This document shows, in pieces, positions 35,301 to 46,172 of a DNA stretch of 64,000 nucleotides; the first letter of the stretch is position 1; every line of letters begins with the position of its first letter. The DNA is from Membranipora membranacea (Eukaryota > Bryozoa > Gymnolaemata > Cheilostomatida > Membraniporidae), in contig OU612069.1 of NCBI GenBank assembly GCA_914767715.1, positions 12,457,387 to 12,521,386 on the forward strand, read 5' to 3'. The notes under the pieces are model-generated. The model searched no databases. It saw only the letters and a program-made list of their open reading frames with translations, and was not told where the DNA came from. The position numbers and the translations under genes are program-made.

Positions 35301-38300
35301 AACTGCCTCAGCTACACTGATGTCCATCATATGCTGTCAGAATTCAAGCATACTTTCAGAACACAGGCTAATCTAACAAACTGCCAAAACTACATGATGC
35401 CCATTGAATACTGTCAGAATTGAGGCTAATCTCACAAACTGCCAAAACTAGACTGATACCCATCGCATACTTTCAGAACACAGGCTAATCTAACGAACTG
35501 CCAAAACTACACCAATGAACTAAGTTTATTGACTACACTGATACCCATCACATACTTTCAGAACACAGTCTAATCTAACAAACAACCAAATCTACACTGA
35601 TGCCCATCGCATACTTTCAAAATTCAGGCTAATCTCACAAACTGCCAAAACTACACCAATGAACTCAGTTTATTGACTACACTGATACCCATCACATACT
35701 TGCAGAACACAGTCTAATCAAACAAACTACCAAATCTACACTGATGCCCATTGCATACTTTCAGAATTCAGGCTAATCTCACAATCTGCCAAAACTGCAC
35801 TGATACCCATCGCATATTTTCAGAACACAGGCTAATCTCACAAACTGCCTAAACTACACCGAACTGAATGTTATTCATGTTTATCAGACCAGTGCTATCA
35901 CAGACAACCGAAGAGCCGCTACAGCATTCCTCCGCCTAATAGTGTGGTGAATTCAAAAGACGGTGGGTTGACAGGAGGCTCGCTGACCTCATGGTGATAA
36001 AGCTCTTCAACCCCTTGGCTGATGGTGCTAGTAGACGTAATCGGTGAAACAAAGATAGATTGGATCTCATATATGGTGATAAAGCTCTTCGACCCTTTGG
36101 AATTGTGTGAATAGACTTTGTCATAATTTTGTAATAAAATCCATCGGGCCCCAAACGCATATTGAAGCTACTTCTTGGGGGTTCACTCACATATCATATT
36201 CTTGTCGTTCATCATAGCTGCATTGTTGTTATCAACCTCCTGGCATTCGCTTGTAGTTGTTTGCTCGTGTTGTTTTTAATTGGGCAAAAGTATCCTCTCT
36301 CCTACATACCATCTATCGCCCACTAAAGTGCAGGACACAAAAGCGTTCAAAGAGCTTTTTCCACACTACATGTCAGCTCTCAACAAAATTTAGATTGTTC
36401 ATTTTCATGTACGAAACCAATCTTATTGCCTGCTGATACATGGATTGTTATAATAAACCAAAACCAAAACCAAAACCAAAGCCTAATAAGTTTGCCAAAG
36501 CAAACCTTTCCTTGTTGAATTCTCTTGGTAATCCAAGGGATACGGTCCACCTCAGTTTAAACATGGATCCCATGTTACGAATGTTCCTAAGCAGTCAAAC
36601 TGCGACAATTCAGCCTTAAAATCCGAATAGGTTTTAGTGGCATTAATTCCAGTGGTGAAAATATACCTTGTTACTTTGGCTACAGCAGTTCTATGAAAAT
36701 GAGTTTTCAGCGCAGGAGATATCTCAGAGTCGGCAAATCCAAACTCCAGCAGCAACTGACTACGCATACAGGTCTACAATATGTATAAACATCCAGCACA
36801 AGTCTACGTTATGTTACAGGTACTCCTCCTGCTTCTCCTTTATCATTGACAGGGGAGCATAGCACTAAGTTTCTGTAAATTCACAAAATTCAAAGTACAA
36901 AAGTACAAATTATTATAATCCTGCCTAAACAGCCATGTACTGTAACCCAATCAACACACAGTTATGACCCAAGGAAGTTTCTGGCCCATCCATATCACAC
37001 TGTCCAGCCCAAAGTGAGCAGAATGTCCTACCAATATCTCAAGGACATAACTCTAATCGTATGTCATACCCTCATATAGTCAACAATTTCTGTCTAATCA
37101 CATCAGTCTATTCCGGTAGGTTACAAGACCTCTGAATCATATTATCCTAGGACAAGTTTACGTTCTCATCTATCACTGTACAATGATGTCTGCACCAACA
37201 CAGGGTAATATATATTCAGTCAATCAAGAGATGTCTTTTCTAAAATTAAATGAGATGACTCCTCAATCTTCACTGTTTGTCTCTCAAACACAGTTGACGC
37301 TTCTCCCTATTGCTCATTCAACACAAAGGCCAGCACATGCCTCTCCTTTTGATGAATCAAGCGCCCACAGTTGAACGGCAGTAATGACCTCCACGGTTAA
37401 ACCTAACTCATAAATACAGCCTAAGATTTCGTTTGTCAAGAAGTCATTTGAGACTAGTTCCACAACTACAGCCAAACCTATGATATTTAGTGGGTTCCCA
37501 TTCAGTACCCAACGTTGCATGCATCATTTGATCTTGCTAGTGTCAGAAAAAGACATAACAAAAGCACAAAACTGATTATCCTACTGCCTCATGTCAAGGG
37601 TGATGCTAAGGGTTGGATTAAGTATTATATCATTTCAGTTTCCTCTACTGTATATGAGGTTAGTATGCATGCTATTGAGGAGAATTTTGGTGATCCATTT
37701 GAGGCGGAAAACGAGAGAAGAGAGAAGCTTGAGTCATGGCCACGATTGTTGGTTCTCAGTATATGCTAAGATCTTGAAGCTGTGTAATCATGCAATATTC
37801 TTGAACCAGCATTAGAGTGACCTCCGAAATCTTCGTCAGTTCAAGAACTCATCTTTTGTCTTCCTGTGTTCCTCATCCGAAGGCGGAGTAGAATAGCAGG
37901 AAAAACCAAGATGAAAACCAAAAAGAGCCCAACCTACGCTGAATATGCTGATTTTGCTATGGATGAAGCTTTGTTAGCGCATGATAAATCCACATCATAC
38001 CAGGCTATCGCAAATCATAAGGACAGCAAAAAGCAACCAATGAGAGACCGCTCTAAATGGAAGGAAACCAAGTCATCTGTCACTCACATCACGCAGACGG
38101 CAAACAACCCTAACCAGACCGAAAAACACTGCCAATCCTGAATCACCATCGATTCACTGCAATAACTGTGAATCCAACAAGTCACATGATTCTGCTGAAT
38201 GCTAAATAATAAAACAATTCTCTATCTAAATGCCCAAACATAATCATAAATTTGGTCCAGTTTGCCTGCAATTAGAATAGACAGTTTTCTGAGCTCTTAT

Positions 38301-41300
38301 TTATGTCTCAATTCGGAGTTGTCCTCTCTCCAGTTTGGTACTTTTAACCCACACCGCATAGGAAAAACCTGCTGAAAAAGGGTTATATTGAAAACCGCTA
38401 ATGTTAAGATAAAAATTATTTTTGATTCAGAGTCTGCACCATTGCAAACCTTGTGAGACAGGGTTCCCAAATCACTGGAGACTTGAATGTTGATAAATCT
38501 TAATTTTAGTGACGAAACTCATGAAAGATTCTGCCAAATTGTCCGCAAAACAGGCGGAAAATGCTGTAACTGACTATCCGAGTTTTCAATGTTGCATATT
38601 CTGAATCAAAAATAGTTTTTTATCCTATTATAAGCGGTTTTCAAGATAACCCTCTTTTCAGCACGTTTTTCCTATGCGGCGTGGGTTAAAAGTACCAAAC
38701 TGGAGAGAAGACAACTCCAAATTGAGGCCATAATCGGAGCTCAGAAAACTGTCTATTGCTTCCCTCCATAGAGTTATTATATACTCTAGAGTGGACAATG
38801 CAGTGCTAAAAACGTCCTACTTAATTATTGCGAAATCCATGACACAACGCAATCTGGTTGTGTATGGCTAGTGCCTGTATCATATAACTTATCATTGAGA
38901 ATATACATTTTGGGTATGGAAATTTAGATTTTTAGAGCGCTCAGAGCCATTTTTCGGGAAATTTTTTATGTGACACTATGTGGATCATTCGCAAGTATTC
39001 TCACTTTCAATTCTATGACACAACGAAATCTGGTTGTGCGTGGATAGTGCATGAATCATTGACTTTATCATCGAAAATATTAGAATTTGACATACAAATT
39101 TAGTTTATGGAGCGCTTATAGCCATTCTTTTCAGAGAATCTCACATGTAAAACCATTGAAATCACCTGCAGGTATTTTCTCTTCCAGTCAGTAAAACATT
39201 TTCTTATTCTCCCATCAAAATAAGCCAAATATAAACCGCAAACACATGAGCTTAAATCGCAATGACAGGGCTGGCTGTTTTCTGCCACGAGTCAATCTGG
39301 ACAAGCATGTATCTTGAGTTGTCCATTCGACGTTTTCTTGATACTCAGCGACTCAGCAGAAGAGCTTATGTATTTATTGATTTAAACTGCTGTGTTGGCT
39401 TGAATAGTTTTGGCAAAAAAAAGAGTGGCCACCCCGAAGAGGGAATTAGGAGCTTTAAATGACATAGCCAAACCAAAACCCGAGATCTTAAAGCTGAAAG
39501 CTGAAGTCATAATAGCGGACGGATAAAATGCACTCACTGAGGGTGTAACATTTTAGTCAGAGAGACAAAGTTAAATGCCTGGCAAGTGGCTGAAAACAGC
39601 TGGCCCTGTCATTGTGACTTAAGCTCATGTGTGCGGTTTATATTTGGCTTATTTTAATGGGAGAATAAGAAAATTTTTATACTGACTGGAAGAGAAAATA
39701 CCTGCAGGTGATGTAAATGGTGTTACATGTGAGATTCTCTGAAAAGAATGGCTATGAGTGCTCCATAAACTAAATTTGTATGTCAAATTCTAATATTTTC
39801 AATGATAAAGTCAATGATTCATGCACTATCCGCGCACAACCAGATTTCGTTGTGTCATAGAATTGAAAGTGAGAATACCTGCAAGTGATCCACATAATGT
39901 CACATAAAAACTTTTCTGAAAAAATGGCTCTGAGCGCTCTAAAAATCTAAATTTCCATACCCAAAATGTATATTCTCAATGATAAGTTATATGATACAGG
40001 CACTAGTCATGCACAACCAGATTGCGTCGTGTCATGGATTTCGCAACAATTAAGTAGGACAAAAACTGATGCTATTTTTGTACACATTGTCCACTCTAGA
40101 GTATATAATAACTCTATACTTCCCTCCTACTGACTATTTATATGCAACTTATACAAGACAAGGTAAAACTTACACAATATCAGATATTATTTTTACATCC
40201 AACAATAATTTTCTCACTATTAATCAACTGTAATAATGTATTGCATGATTTTTACACAAATATTACACCCTTAGCAACCCGAAACCATTGTGACGGTAAC
40301 CTGGCGCACAAACATCTGTGCATTTCTGACCATCTCATGCAGGAAGAAATTGCTGGTGCCTCAACCAATCTCAAAATTTCCTTAGTTATCATATTGTGGG
40401 GGACAAGGAAATTTTTCCCTTTGTGAATCTCACTAACTTTGTCGCGCCGTATCTGCAGGGCTACAAAATGCATTGATATTTTTCAGGTTTGCATTATTTC
40501 CTGCTTACCTTGCTCTCCAATAAAGATCTTAATGATTTTTAGAAACTCCGTTTTAGGCAGCTTATCAACGCGTTCTCCATATTTGGTCATGAAGGATTTG
40601 AGTTTAGCTACTTGTTTGGTGATTGGATCCAGAGATTTCAGCATGACAGTAAGATCTGCACCTGTCTTGGCTTCTTTTCCGAGTGAGCGAGCTGAGGTAT
40701 TAGCCAGCTTTTGAATATTCTCCTGAACTTTCTGGACAAGCTTTGTTTGCTGTTAATGAATGAAAATAAACATATTGCAAATCATTTTCCAATCACTGGA
40801 AAGTTCATGTTGGCACTGTCAATGAAAAAAGTTAGCCAGGGGGTTCTTTCAATAAGAAAGAGCGATACATTACTAAAGCAAGTTATCACTATCACATCGC
40901 TCAAAATTATCACTCACTTGGTCCTTCAATTAGGCAAAATCGCTTCCAAATCGCTCACTCAGAATGTATATAGTCCCATCATTGAGTGAGTGATCTGAAA
41001 GCGAGAGTCTTAGCAGTTATCACTCACTCACTGAGTGAGCAATCTGATTACAATTTTGGCTGTTTCTAATTGAAAGACCCTCCCCCCAGTATTGGGTATC
41101 TAAAATATGGAGCCATCCACCATTAGTGAGGACAAAAGTTGACCATGACCAATCAGGTACCCTTGAAATCTAGCTGAGAACCATCAATTTTATGAGTTGG
41201 CTCTCAGCGGGATTTTAAAAGTACCCGATTGGTCAGGGTCAACTTTTGCCATCACTCATGGCGAATGGCTGGGGAAGAAGTTACTCCCTACATTTTGAGA

Positions 41301-42638
41301 GCTCGTATAACTCCATGCAAAGCTACTGGCTAGATGTTTTGATGCAACAACCCTCCATTTAAATTTTTGACTGGTGGCTCTGCTGGGCAAAGCCCAACTG
41401 TGCCATAGTTGGTATTACCTCTATTTACACTTTTCACCTACCTTATGCTCAGCCAAAAGAAGTATTTCCTCTTGCTCATCCCTCCAGCCAACAAATCTTT
41501 CTCTAGTTTCTTCATAGATCTCATCAAAGTTTATGAGGTCATGGTCAACACCAGATGCACACTCCTCATTCCGAGAACATCTACAACAGATGGAAATTTT
41601 AGTTAATTGCAGAAGATAAATGTGGGAAGTTATTAAAGAGGTAGGAATCGAAGGGGGTGCACGGGGATTAATCATGTGAAGTGACAGGCAAGACCATTGG
41701 CTGATCAATGTAATTAGAGGCGGAGAATGGCCTTGGTCTCCGCCTCTAACAGCCAGTCCACGTTGCGTTCTCAAGTGGTCAAGTGTGTTATATAAGAAAT
41801 TGTGATTCCCAGACACCCATAAATAAAGTTGAATTGAAGCTATGATGTAGCTATTGTTGTGTTGGCTCATCACACTTGGGATTATAGGGTTTAATTACAA
41901 CGGTCAATTTCAATCTTGACAACGGTATCTAGGCAACCTCTAAAACCATAAATCATAACTTCAAAATTGACCAATAAGAGCTCGTTTATTTTGAAGCGGA
42001 TGATTTGAAATCATCCGAACTGTGCAATTTCGTATGACATCAGTCATATTTTCACCACTTTCCAATGCCATTATTGGAATGAAAATTTATTGGGCATGTG
42101 TATCACACAATTCCGCATCAGCTTGTCTGATTCCCATTAAAAATAATTCACTGCTTCTCCTCTTAGTTCCGAAAAAGCAGGAGGAATTTGAATGCTGCTA
42201 ACCCAATTTGAAATTGATATGGCTGGGTGATCGCTTTACATTGACTGGCCCTTATATACCGGTCGAGGCACTTTAAGTCCTACAACAACAGTAGAGATAT
42301 CCAAATTGTACAAGCTAGATCATTCACAATGGAAACTATTGATAAGAAATTCTATCCCTTCCTGGATAACTCTGTGTGTCTTTGAGTGGTGTAAGATGTT
42401 TCTACTTAACTCAATCAGAATACCGGATTAAACCTCACCTCTGACATATTGAGATCTGACAGTTATTACACCACCAGTCTACGTGACGAGGACAGTCAGG
42501 TGTTTCGCAGCAATCATTGATTCCTGCTGTCTCCAATCTGTATTCTGCAGCCCTCAATGCTGATTTGTAGCGTTCCAATTCCTTCTCAACATCAGTGAGC
42601 ATCATCCTCTGCTCATCAATTTCATCTGGAAGCCCCAT
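32238..42638 (-). CDS. TRIM-like protein: B-box, coiled coil, NHL-type beta-propeller
   Basis: Five exons join with matching phases: 42638-42439, 41580-41442, 40749-40509, 34098-33292 and 32356-32238. The total is 1,506 nt, giving 501 residues plus TAG. The N-terminus has a short heptad helix, then a B-box-type zinc module spanning exons 1-2 (CPRH, then C-x2-C, C-x2-C, D-H). Exons 2-3 form a coiled coil. Exon 4 starts with a Ser/Thr/Pro linker and continues, with exon 5, into blade-like repeats (PTGVHILPGDDSVLVSDW; PNGITSDQSGLIYVV) as in TRIM-NHL/TRIM56-like proteins. Such proteins are usually cytoplasmic ubiquitin-ligase or RNA-binding regulators. No RING is seen. A splice acceptor (cttagtag) lies just 5' of the ATG, so a further upstream exon is likely and the start is uncertain. 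Confidence 0.85.
33292..34098 (-). CDS. TRIM-like exon 4: linker and beta-propeller
   Basis: The exon starts at gttttag|gtgtc and ends at tacag|gtgatt. The first 45 residues are a low-complexity Ser/Thr/Pro/Lys linker. The rest has repeated four-strand patterns of about 40 residues with Gly-Asp turns, typical of NHL/WD-like propellers. The frame stays open past the donor for 17 codons, but the phase-1 link to the 32356 exon gives a better last blade. Confidence 0.85.
34366..34395. repeat. Microsatellite (GAAT)n
   Basis: About five gaat units at 34372-34392, a common tail of some LINE copies. No LINE body was recognised beside it. Confidence 0.6.
35190..35865. repeat. About 60-bp minisatellite with higher-order structure
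   Basis: Around ten diverged units of about 60 bp share 'tactttcagaac.caggctaatct.acaaactgcc' and 'aactacactgatgcccat'. Two units near 35515 and 35655 carry the same extra 'aatgaactaagtttattgac', which indicates a higher-order duplication of about 140 bp. It lies in the large TRIM-like intron. Confidence 0.75.
37180..38210 (+). pseudogene. Degenerate retrotransposon gag-like fragment
   Basis: Several overlapping + frames look like parts of a gag-type polyprotein. One reads KLIILLPHVKGDAKGWIKYY and later HAIEENFGDPFEAENERREK, similar in pattern to the gag-like region of BEL/Pao retroelements. Another, near 38145-38200, ends with HCNNCESNKSHDSAEC, a CCHC zinc-knuckle-like motif with one extra residue. 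Stops and frameshifts separate them. No protease, RT or LTR was found next to it. The family assignment is from memory of the pattern and is tentative. Confidence 0.45.
38276..38757. mobile_element. 482-bp inverted-repeat element
   Basis: The ends pair as aatagacagttttctgagct and its complement. The match extends about 165 bp inward with interruptions, through a shared 'accgcataggaaaaac' block. The centre is about 140 bp of unpaired sequence. No coding potential and no clear target duplication were found. It ends 10 bp before the next foldback element. Confidence 0.75.
38768..40118. mobile_element. 1.35-kb foldback element with 9-bp target duplication
   Basis: Two arms of about 520-530 bp (38768-39288 and 39586-40118) are inverted copies of each other, starting atagagttattatatactct. 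The loop of about 300 bp is not protein-like. It is flanked by 9-bp direct repeats cttccctcc at 38759-38767 and 40119-40127. Very long inverted repeats plus a 9-bp duplication are typical of Mutator-like or foldback transposons. It is non-autonomous. Confidence 0.85.
40509..40749 (-). CDS. TRIM-like exon 3: coiled coil
   Basis: An 80-codon exon (acceptor ttaacag, donor caag|gtaagc) is rich in Lys, Gln, Glu and Leu with heptad spacing (LVQKVQENIQKLANTSARSL, then LKSLDPITKQVAKLKSF). In TRIM proteins this segment forms the antiparallel dimer. It joins B at phase 0 and the propeller exon at phase 1 across a 6.4-kb intron. Confidence 0.85.
40837..41089. mobile_element. MITE of about 250 bp
   Basis: Inverted ends: left cagggggttctttcaataag, right complement ctggggggagggtctttcaa. 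The interior has repeated cactcactca / gagtgagtga palindromes. No clear target duplication was seen. Confidence 0.65.
41108..41275. repeat. Imperfect hairpin repeat of about 165 bp
   Basis: The two halves are inverted, diverged copies. The left half has gacaaaagttgaccatgacc and the right half has ggtcagggtcaacttttgcc. The centre is near tcaattttatgagttgg. It is MITE-like but lacks recognisable termini. Confidence 0.6.
41442..42638 (-). CDS. TRIM-like exons 1-2: helix and B-box zinc finger
   Basis: The exon at 42638-42439 encodes an acidic helix (EIDEQRMMLTDVEKELERYK) and then Cys/His residues ending CNNCQISICQ. It splits in phase 2 at ag|gtgagg. The exon at 41580-41442 restores the Arg and adds CSRNEECASGVDHDL and an acidic helix. 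The Cys/His spacing fits a B-box type 2, with C-P-R-H as the first pair. The open frame extends 22 residues upstream of the chosen ATG with a hydrophobic stretch, but that part overlaps a polypyrimidine tract and is more likely intronic. Confidence 0.85.
41634..41972 (-). repeat. Dispersed repeat, copy 1
   Basis: About 340 bp is nearly identical, in inverse orientation, to 50172-50512. It contains a perfect stem (gaggcggaga / tctccgcctc) around a short loop. The minus-strand ORF here begins in the repeat and runs into the TRIM-like exon at 41580, so its first part is not host coding. Confidence 0.85.
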
Positions 42639-42954
42639 GTTGAAAGTGCTACTAAGTAGAATAAAAATGAGAACTTCCAATGAAATGGTGGGTAATGTTA
42701 GCAAGGAAAGCTGTGAATTAAAGAAAACACTTTTCGGTTTTAATCAATTGTTTTTCCATTGAAAAGTAACAAATACTAGCAACTGATACGCTCAGGTAAC
42801 CCACCAAAAAGAAGCAAAACTGTTTGTCTCAGGTAGACAGATAAGTGAGGTAGATCAATTTCGATCTATTTATCTGCATTTGGATTTGCTCTCCCCCACA
42901 ACTCTGAATGCAGGCAAATTTATCAAAATTTGATGCAGGATTTTTACTAATACT

Positions 42955-43450
42955 CAATTCTCAATAATAGGAATCGGCAGTGAAACATCCTAAAATCTGA
43001 CAATCTGACAAACACAAATTATGTCTGAGAATTAAACCCACTGCTTAACTTTCAGCTCGGTCGGTAATTGTTACTGAGACATAATTACAGTTGTAGAGAG
43101 AGTCGGTCATGATGAAGCACTAAATGTCACTCGAAGACTATGATGAATACAATGAGTGAAATGGAAACAATGAGTAGATACTAAGAAGCACTCAGAGATA
43201 ATGCTATGATGCAATATATCAGCGCCTCTGGTAAATGATAAGCATAGTTGAAATGTACTACAATGTGTTGGTAAATTAGACTAGAAACAGAGATTTGCTG
43301 GGCACTATGGCTCTAAGGTTCAATAATAGGGATTAGCAGCGTATAATTCAATATGTGACAATCTGACAAACACAACTTATCTGAGAAATTAACTGGGCAC
43401 AGCTTATTTTGCACCTCAGTAGGTATTTGTTACTGAGACATAATTCGTCT
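42955..43450. repeat. Diverged direct repeat pair
   Basis: About 130 bp at 42955-43090 and 43318-43450 share 'ctgacaatctgacaaacaca' and 'gttactgagacataatt'. The spacing is about 360 bp. No function is evident. Confidence 0.6.
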
Positions 43451-43784
43451 CATGTCATGGTAAAGCGCTGCCTGGTAAAAAAACTGTTTGTGGCAAGCTT
43501 TGAACAAATAAGGCGATATGTCATTGGTGTTACACTACACCAATACAAGAACACAGAAATTATGTAGGCTGTTTTGTCTAGATACAATATTGACGTAATA
43601 AGGACATTGCAATTGCTGCTTTCCGTACTTGCTAAGTCTCCCTATTTAGGTTGGACCCTCCTTGCAGATTTTCACACCCACTTTCCACTTTTTGTAATTC
43701 TCACTGTTTCCTCCTGATTTGAGAGGAAACAGCCCCTTTCGCTGGATTAAGCGAATAAACGGTGTCGGGATAGCTGCAAGTAGC

Positions 43785-43837
43785 ATTTCATTATCAACCA
43801 CTTTACCAACCAAGTGGAAAGTGGTTGATAATGAAAT
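43785..43837. repeat. Perfect 20-bp hairpin
   Basis: atttcattatcaaccacttt (43785-43804) is perfectly complementary to 43818-43837, with a 13-nt loop. No transcription unit is seen around it. Confidence 0.7.
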
Positions 43838-43994
43838 TAATTAAATCTATGAGTAACACAGATTACATGACAATCACTGCAGTTCCATGGATCGACCTAA
43901 AGCTATTAATAAGGCTGTATGAGCTATGGAACTACCGCCGAGCTTGCGCTGAGCTCGAAGGTTCAGGTAGCACTAAGCTTCTAGCACTAGGGCA

Positions 43995-44080
43995 GTTTGG
44001 CGTGGCCAAGTGGTTAGCGCCTGAGTCTCTGGTATGGGAGACCTTGGTTTTTTTCTCAGCTCTATCATGGAAATCGCTGC
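43995..44080 (+). repeat. tRNA-like SINE head
   Basis: A strong A box (gtggccaagtggttagcgc, 44002-44020), as in Ser/Leu tRNAs, with a degraded B box (ggtttttttctc) at the expected distance. Likely a decayed SINE. Confidence 0.5.
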
Positions 44081-44889
44081 ATATTTTGAGATCGAGCCAA
44101 GAGGTGACAACTCAGCACTGTCTAAGTCGAGCTCGAAATTCATATATGGAAACATTATGTAAAACATGTATAACATTATAAGATGACGAAATCATTTAAT
44201 CCCTCCACTCCTAGGAGCTCAGAGTTTAACAAAAGGCATATCTGCATTTTAGTGATTAGCCTTTGAACTGAAAAAATGTCTATCAAAGCACATGGATTTG
44301 AACCATTGCTATTTGTATCGAACTAGATTTTAAACACCCAGGCTTAAATGATTTAATTTTTTCTATCAGAGCAAATGGAAAACATGGATATCATAGGATA
44401 CCATAGGATATCATGGCAGATTTTAAACATTTTTCCCTGGCACTTGGTCTTTATGATGTTGCTCTGAGTTGAAGGTTGTTTGAAGACTCTAAAATACTGG
44501 CTAGAAAAAGCCAAATAACTTGTGCTGGCTGTTAGAAGTTTTCTAAGTCATAGCATCAAATACTGTTTTTCATACTACTCCCAAAGAGATGATCAGGTAT
44601 GAATCTAGCTCACTTGACAATAATTGAATGTGGAGGGGTAAAACTGTATGTGTTTGTTATGTGCAAAAGTAGGGCTCAACTGCCACATCGGTTGTCTGAA
44701 GTCCCCTATAAGAATTGCTTCATGTTCATTGCTATAGTATCCTTAAAAAGTAAAGGCTTAAAACAGGATCATTTATAGGCGTTGGTAATGAGAAGGTTTT
44801 AGACAAGCTAAATGCAGTGGTGTGTTTTGGCGAGTATCTCAGGTACAAGGTGCAATCGGGATATTATTATGTTGCTTTGTGTTGCTTGT

Positions 44890-45526
44890 TGTTTGGGATG
44901 GTCCGATATGTTTTAGTCAAATAGTATGAGGGCGCCTCAATATTGTGGTTTTGGGTGTAGTAGCAGATATGACAATGTTTAGGTTTTACTGGTGATTGTT
45001 GTTGGTTCCTTGAGTATGTACTGCTACCTCTACTGGCAGACAATCGGTTCCGATGATGACTTCTGCTTCTGAATCATTTTGCGCCAACTCACCCTGTTTT
45101 TGTCAGCGTCTGCCATCCATTTGTTGGTATGTCGAGATCTTTAAGACTCGTCTTGACTGTACCCTTGTATCGCAGCTTTGGTCGAACTCTGCTACGAGAT
45201 CCGTCCTTCAGTTGAGAGAAGAGTATTTGCTTTGGCAGCCGGTTGTCACTTTGCCTGCAGACATGACTGGTCAATCTCAGTGTTCGATGTCTAAGGATGT
45301 AATACATGCTGGCCAATCCCGTTTTTGGAGTATTTTCTTGTTACTTGTGCGGTGCCACCATTTGATATTGAGAATGTACCTCAGGTGCCCCATCATATAT
45401 GCGCTAAGCCTGTGGGATGTAATGCGATACACAGTCCATGATTCTGCACCATACAGTAGCGTGGATGGCACTATTGCACGGTAGACTGCAGGTTGAGGTG
45501 CTTATTATCCTATACTCGTTCTCGCA
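44890..45526 (-). pseudogene. LINE C-terminal part (left half of the split LINE)
   Basis: Minus-strand frames give FGRLRERV, then LLYGAESWTVYRITSHRLSA, LRYILNIKWWHR, LPKQILFSQLKDGSRSR and KTSLKDLDIPTNGW. This is the well-known post-RT C-terminal region of endonuclease-RT LINEs (often mis-annotated as craniofacial development protein 2-like). A Cys-pair motif (KPKHCHIC) follows. Frameshifts and stops occur. The element at 45538-50052 separates this half from the RT at 50064-51840. Confidence 0.8.
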
Positions 45527-45537
45527 GCCTCCCAAAA

Positions 45538-45640
45538 GGGTATCACGAAACCACCTACCCTACCCCTACCCTACCCCATACCCTACCCTACCCTGGTCAC
45601 AAAACTACCTGGAGTGGATTGTCAGTGTGTCAGGAATCAC
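45538..45640 (+). repeat. Left terminal inverted repeat, CCCTAC-rich
   Basis: Positions 45555-45594 consist of ccctac/cccctac units, then ggtcacaaaactacc. On the other strand this is a run of GGG triplets spaced by TA, suited to G-quadruplex formation. It is not the animal telomere repeat TTAGGG. Confidence 0.8.
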
Positions 45641-46172
45641 ATCAAGAATGCATTTGCCAATATAAGTTGGATCAATGGTCATTTGTGTTTTTGAGATAAA
45701 GAATTTTTGTCTGATTTTGTGACTCAGTACCATAACAGAGAGTTTCGTGTGGAAAAAAATTCTAATAATATTTCTTTTGCTAATTTAATTATAAGAATTT
45801 TTCCATAAATAATGCCTCTATTATTATAACAATACCAAGTGATTGATTATACTAACATACTATTTTTATGAAGTGAAGTGGAAACATGCAGTATTAGCTT
45901 TGATTCTTGTCTGCTAGCCCTCTCTCTCTAGATCAACCTCGGAGCCAAGAAGGAACATTTTGGAGTACAACCAACGTCCTAGGCCTACTACTAGTTTACT
46001 ACTATATTTATCACTATCTATAATAACAGGTAAGGTGCCAACATGACTGTTACCCATCTGGTTGAACCCTCTCCAGGCAACTAAATAAATTCATTCATTC
46101 AAACTTTCACTTCAATCAATCCAATGAATGAATGTAATCATATCTATAGATCTAATCTAATCTAATCTTCCT

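Noticed and set aside
41421-41873. 150-codon minus ORF as a separate gene
   Set aside because: It is TRIM-like exon 2 plus intron and a dispersed repeat that happen to be in frame. The splice acceptor at 41581-41582 marks the real exon start.
45538-45640. Telomeric repeat or chromosome-end signal from the CCCTAC units
   Set aside because: The unit is not TTAGGG. The tract is short, is duplicated as an inverted transposon end, and sits in the middle of LINE sequence.
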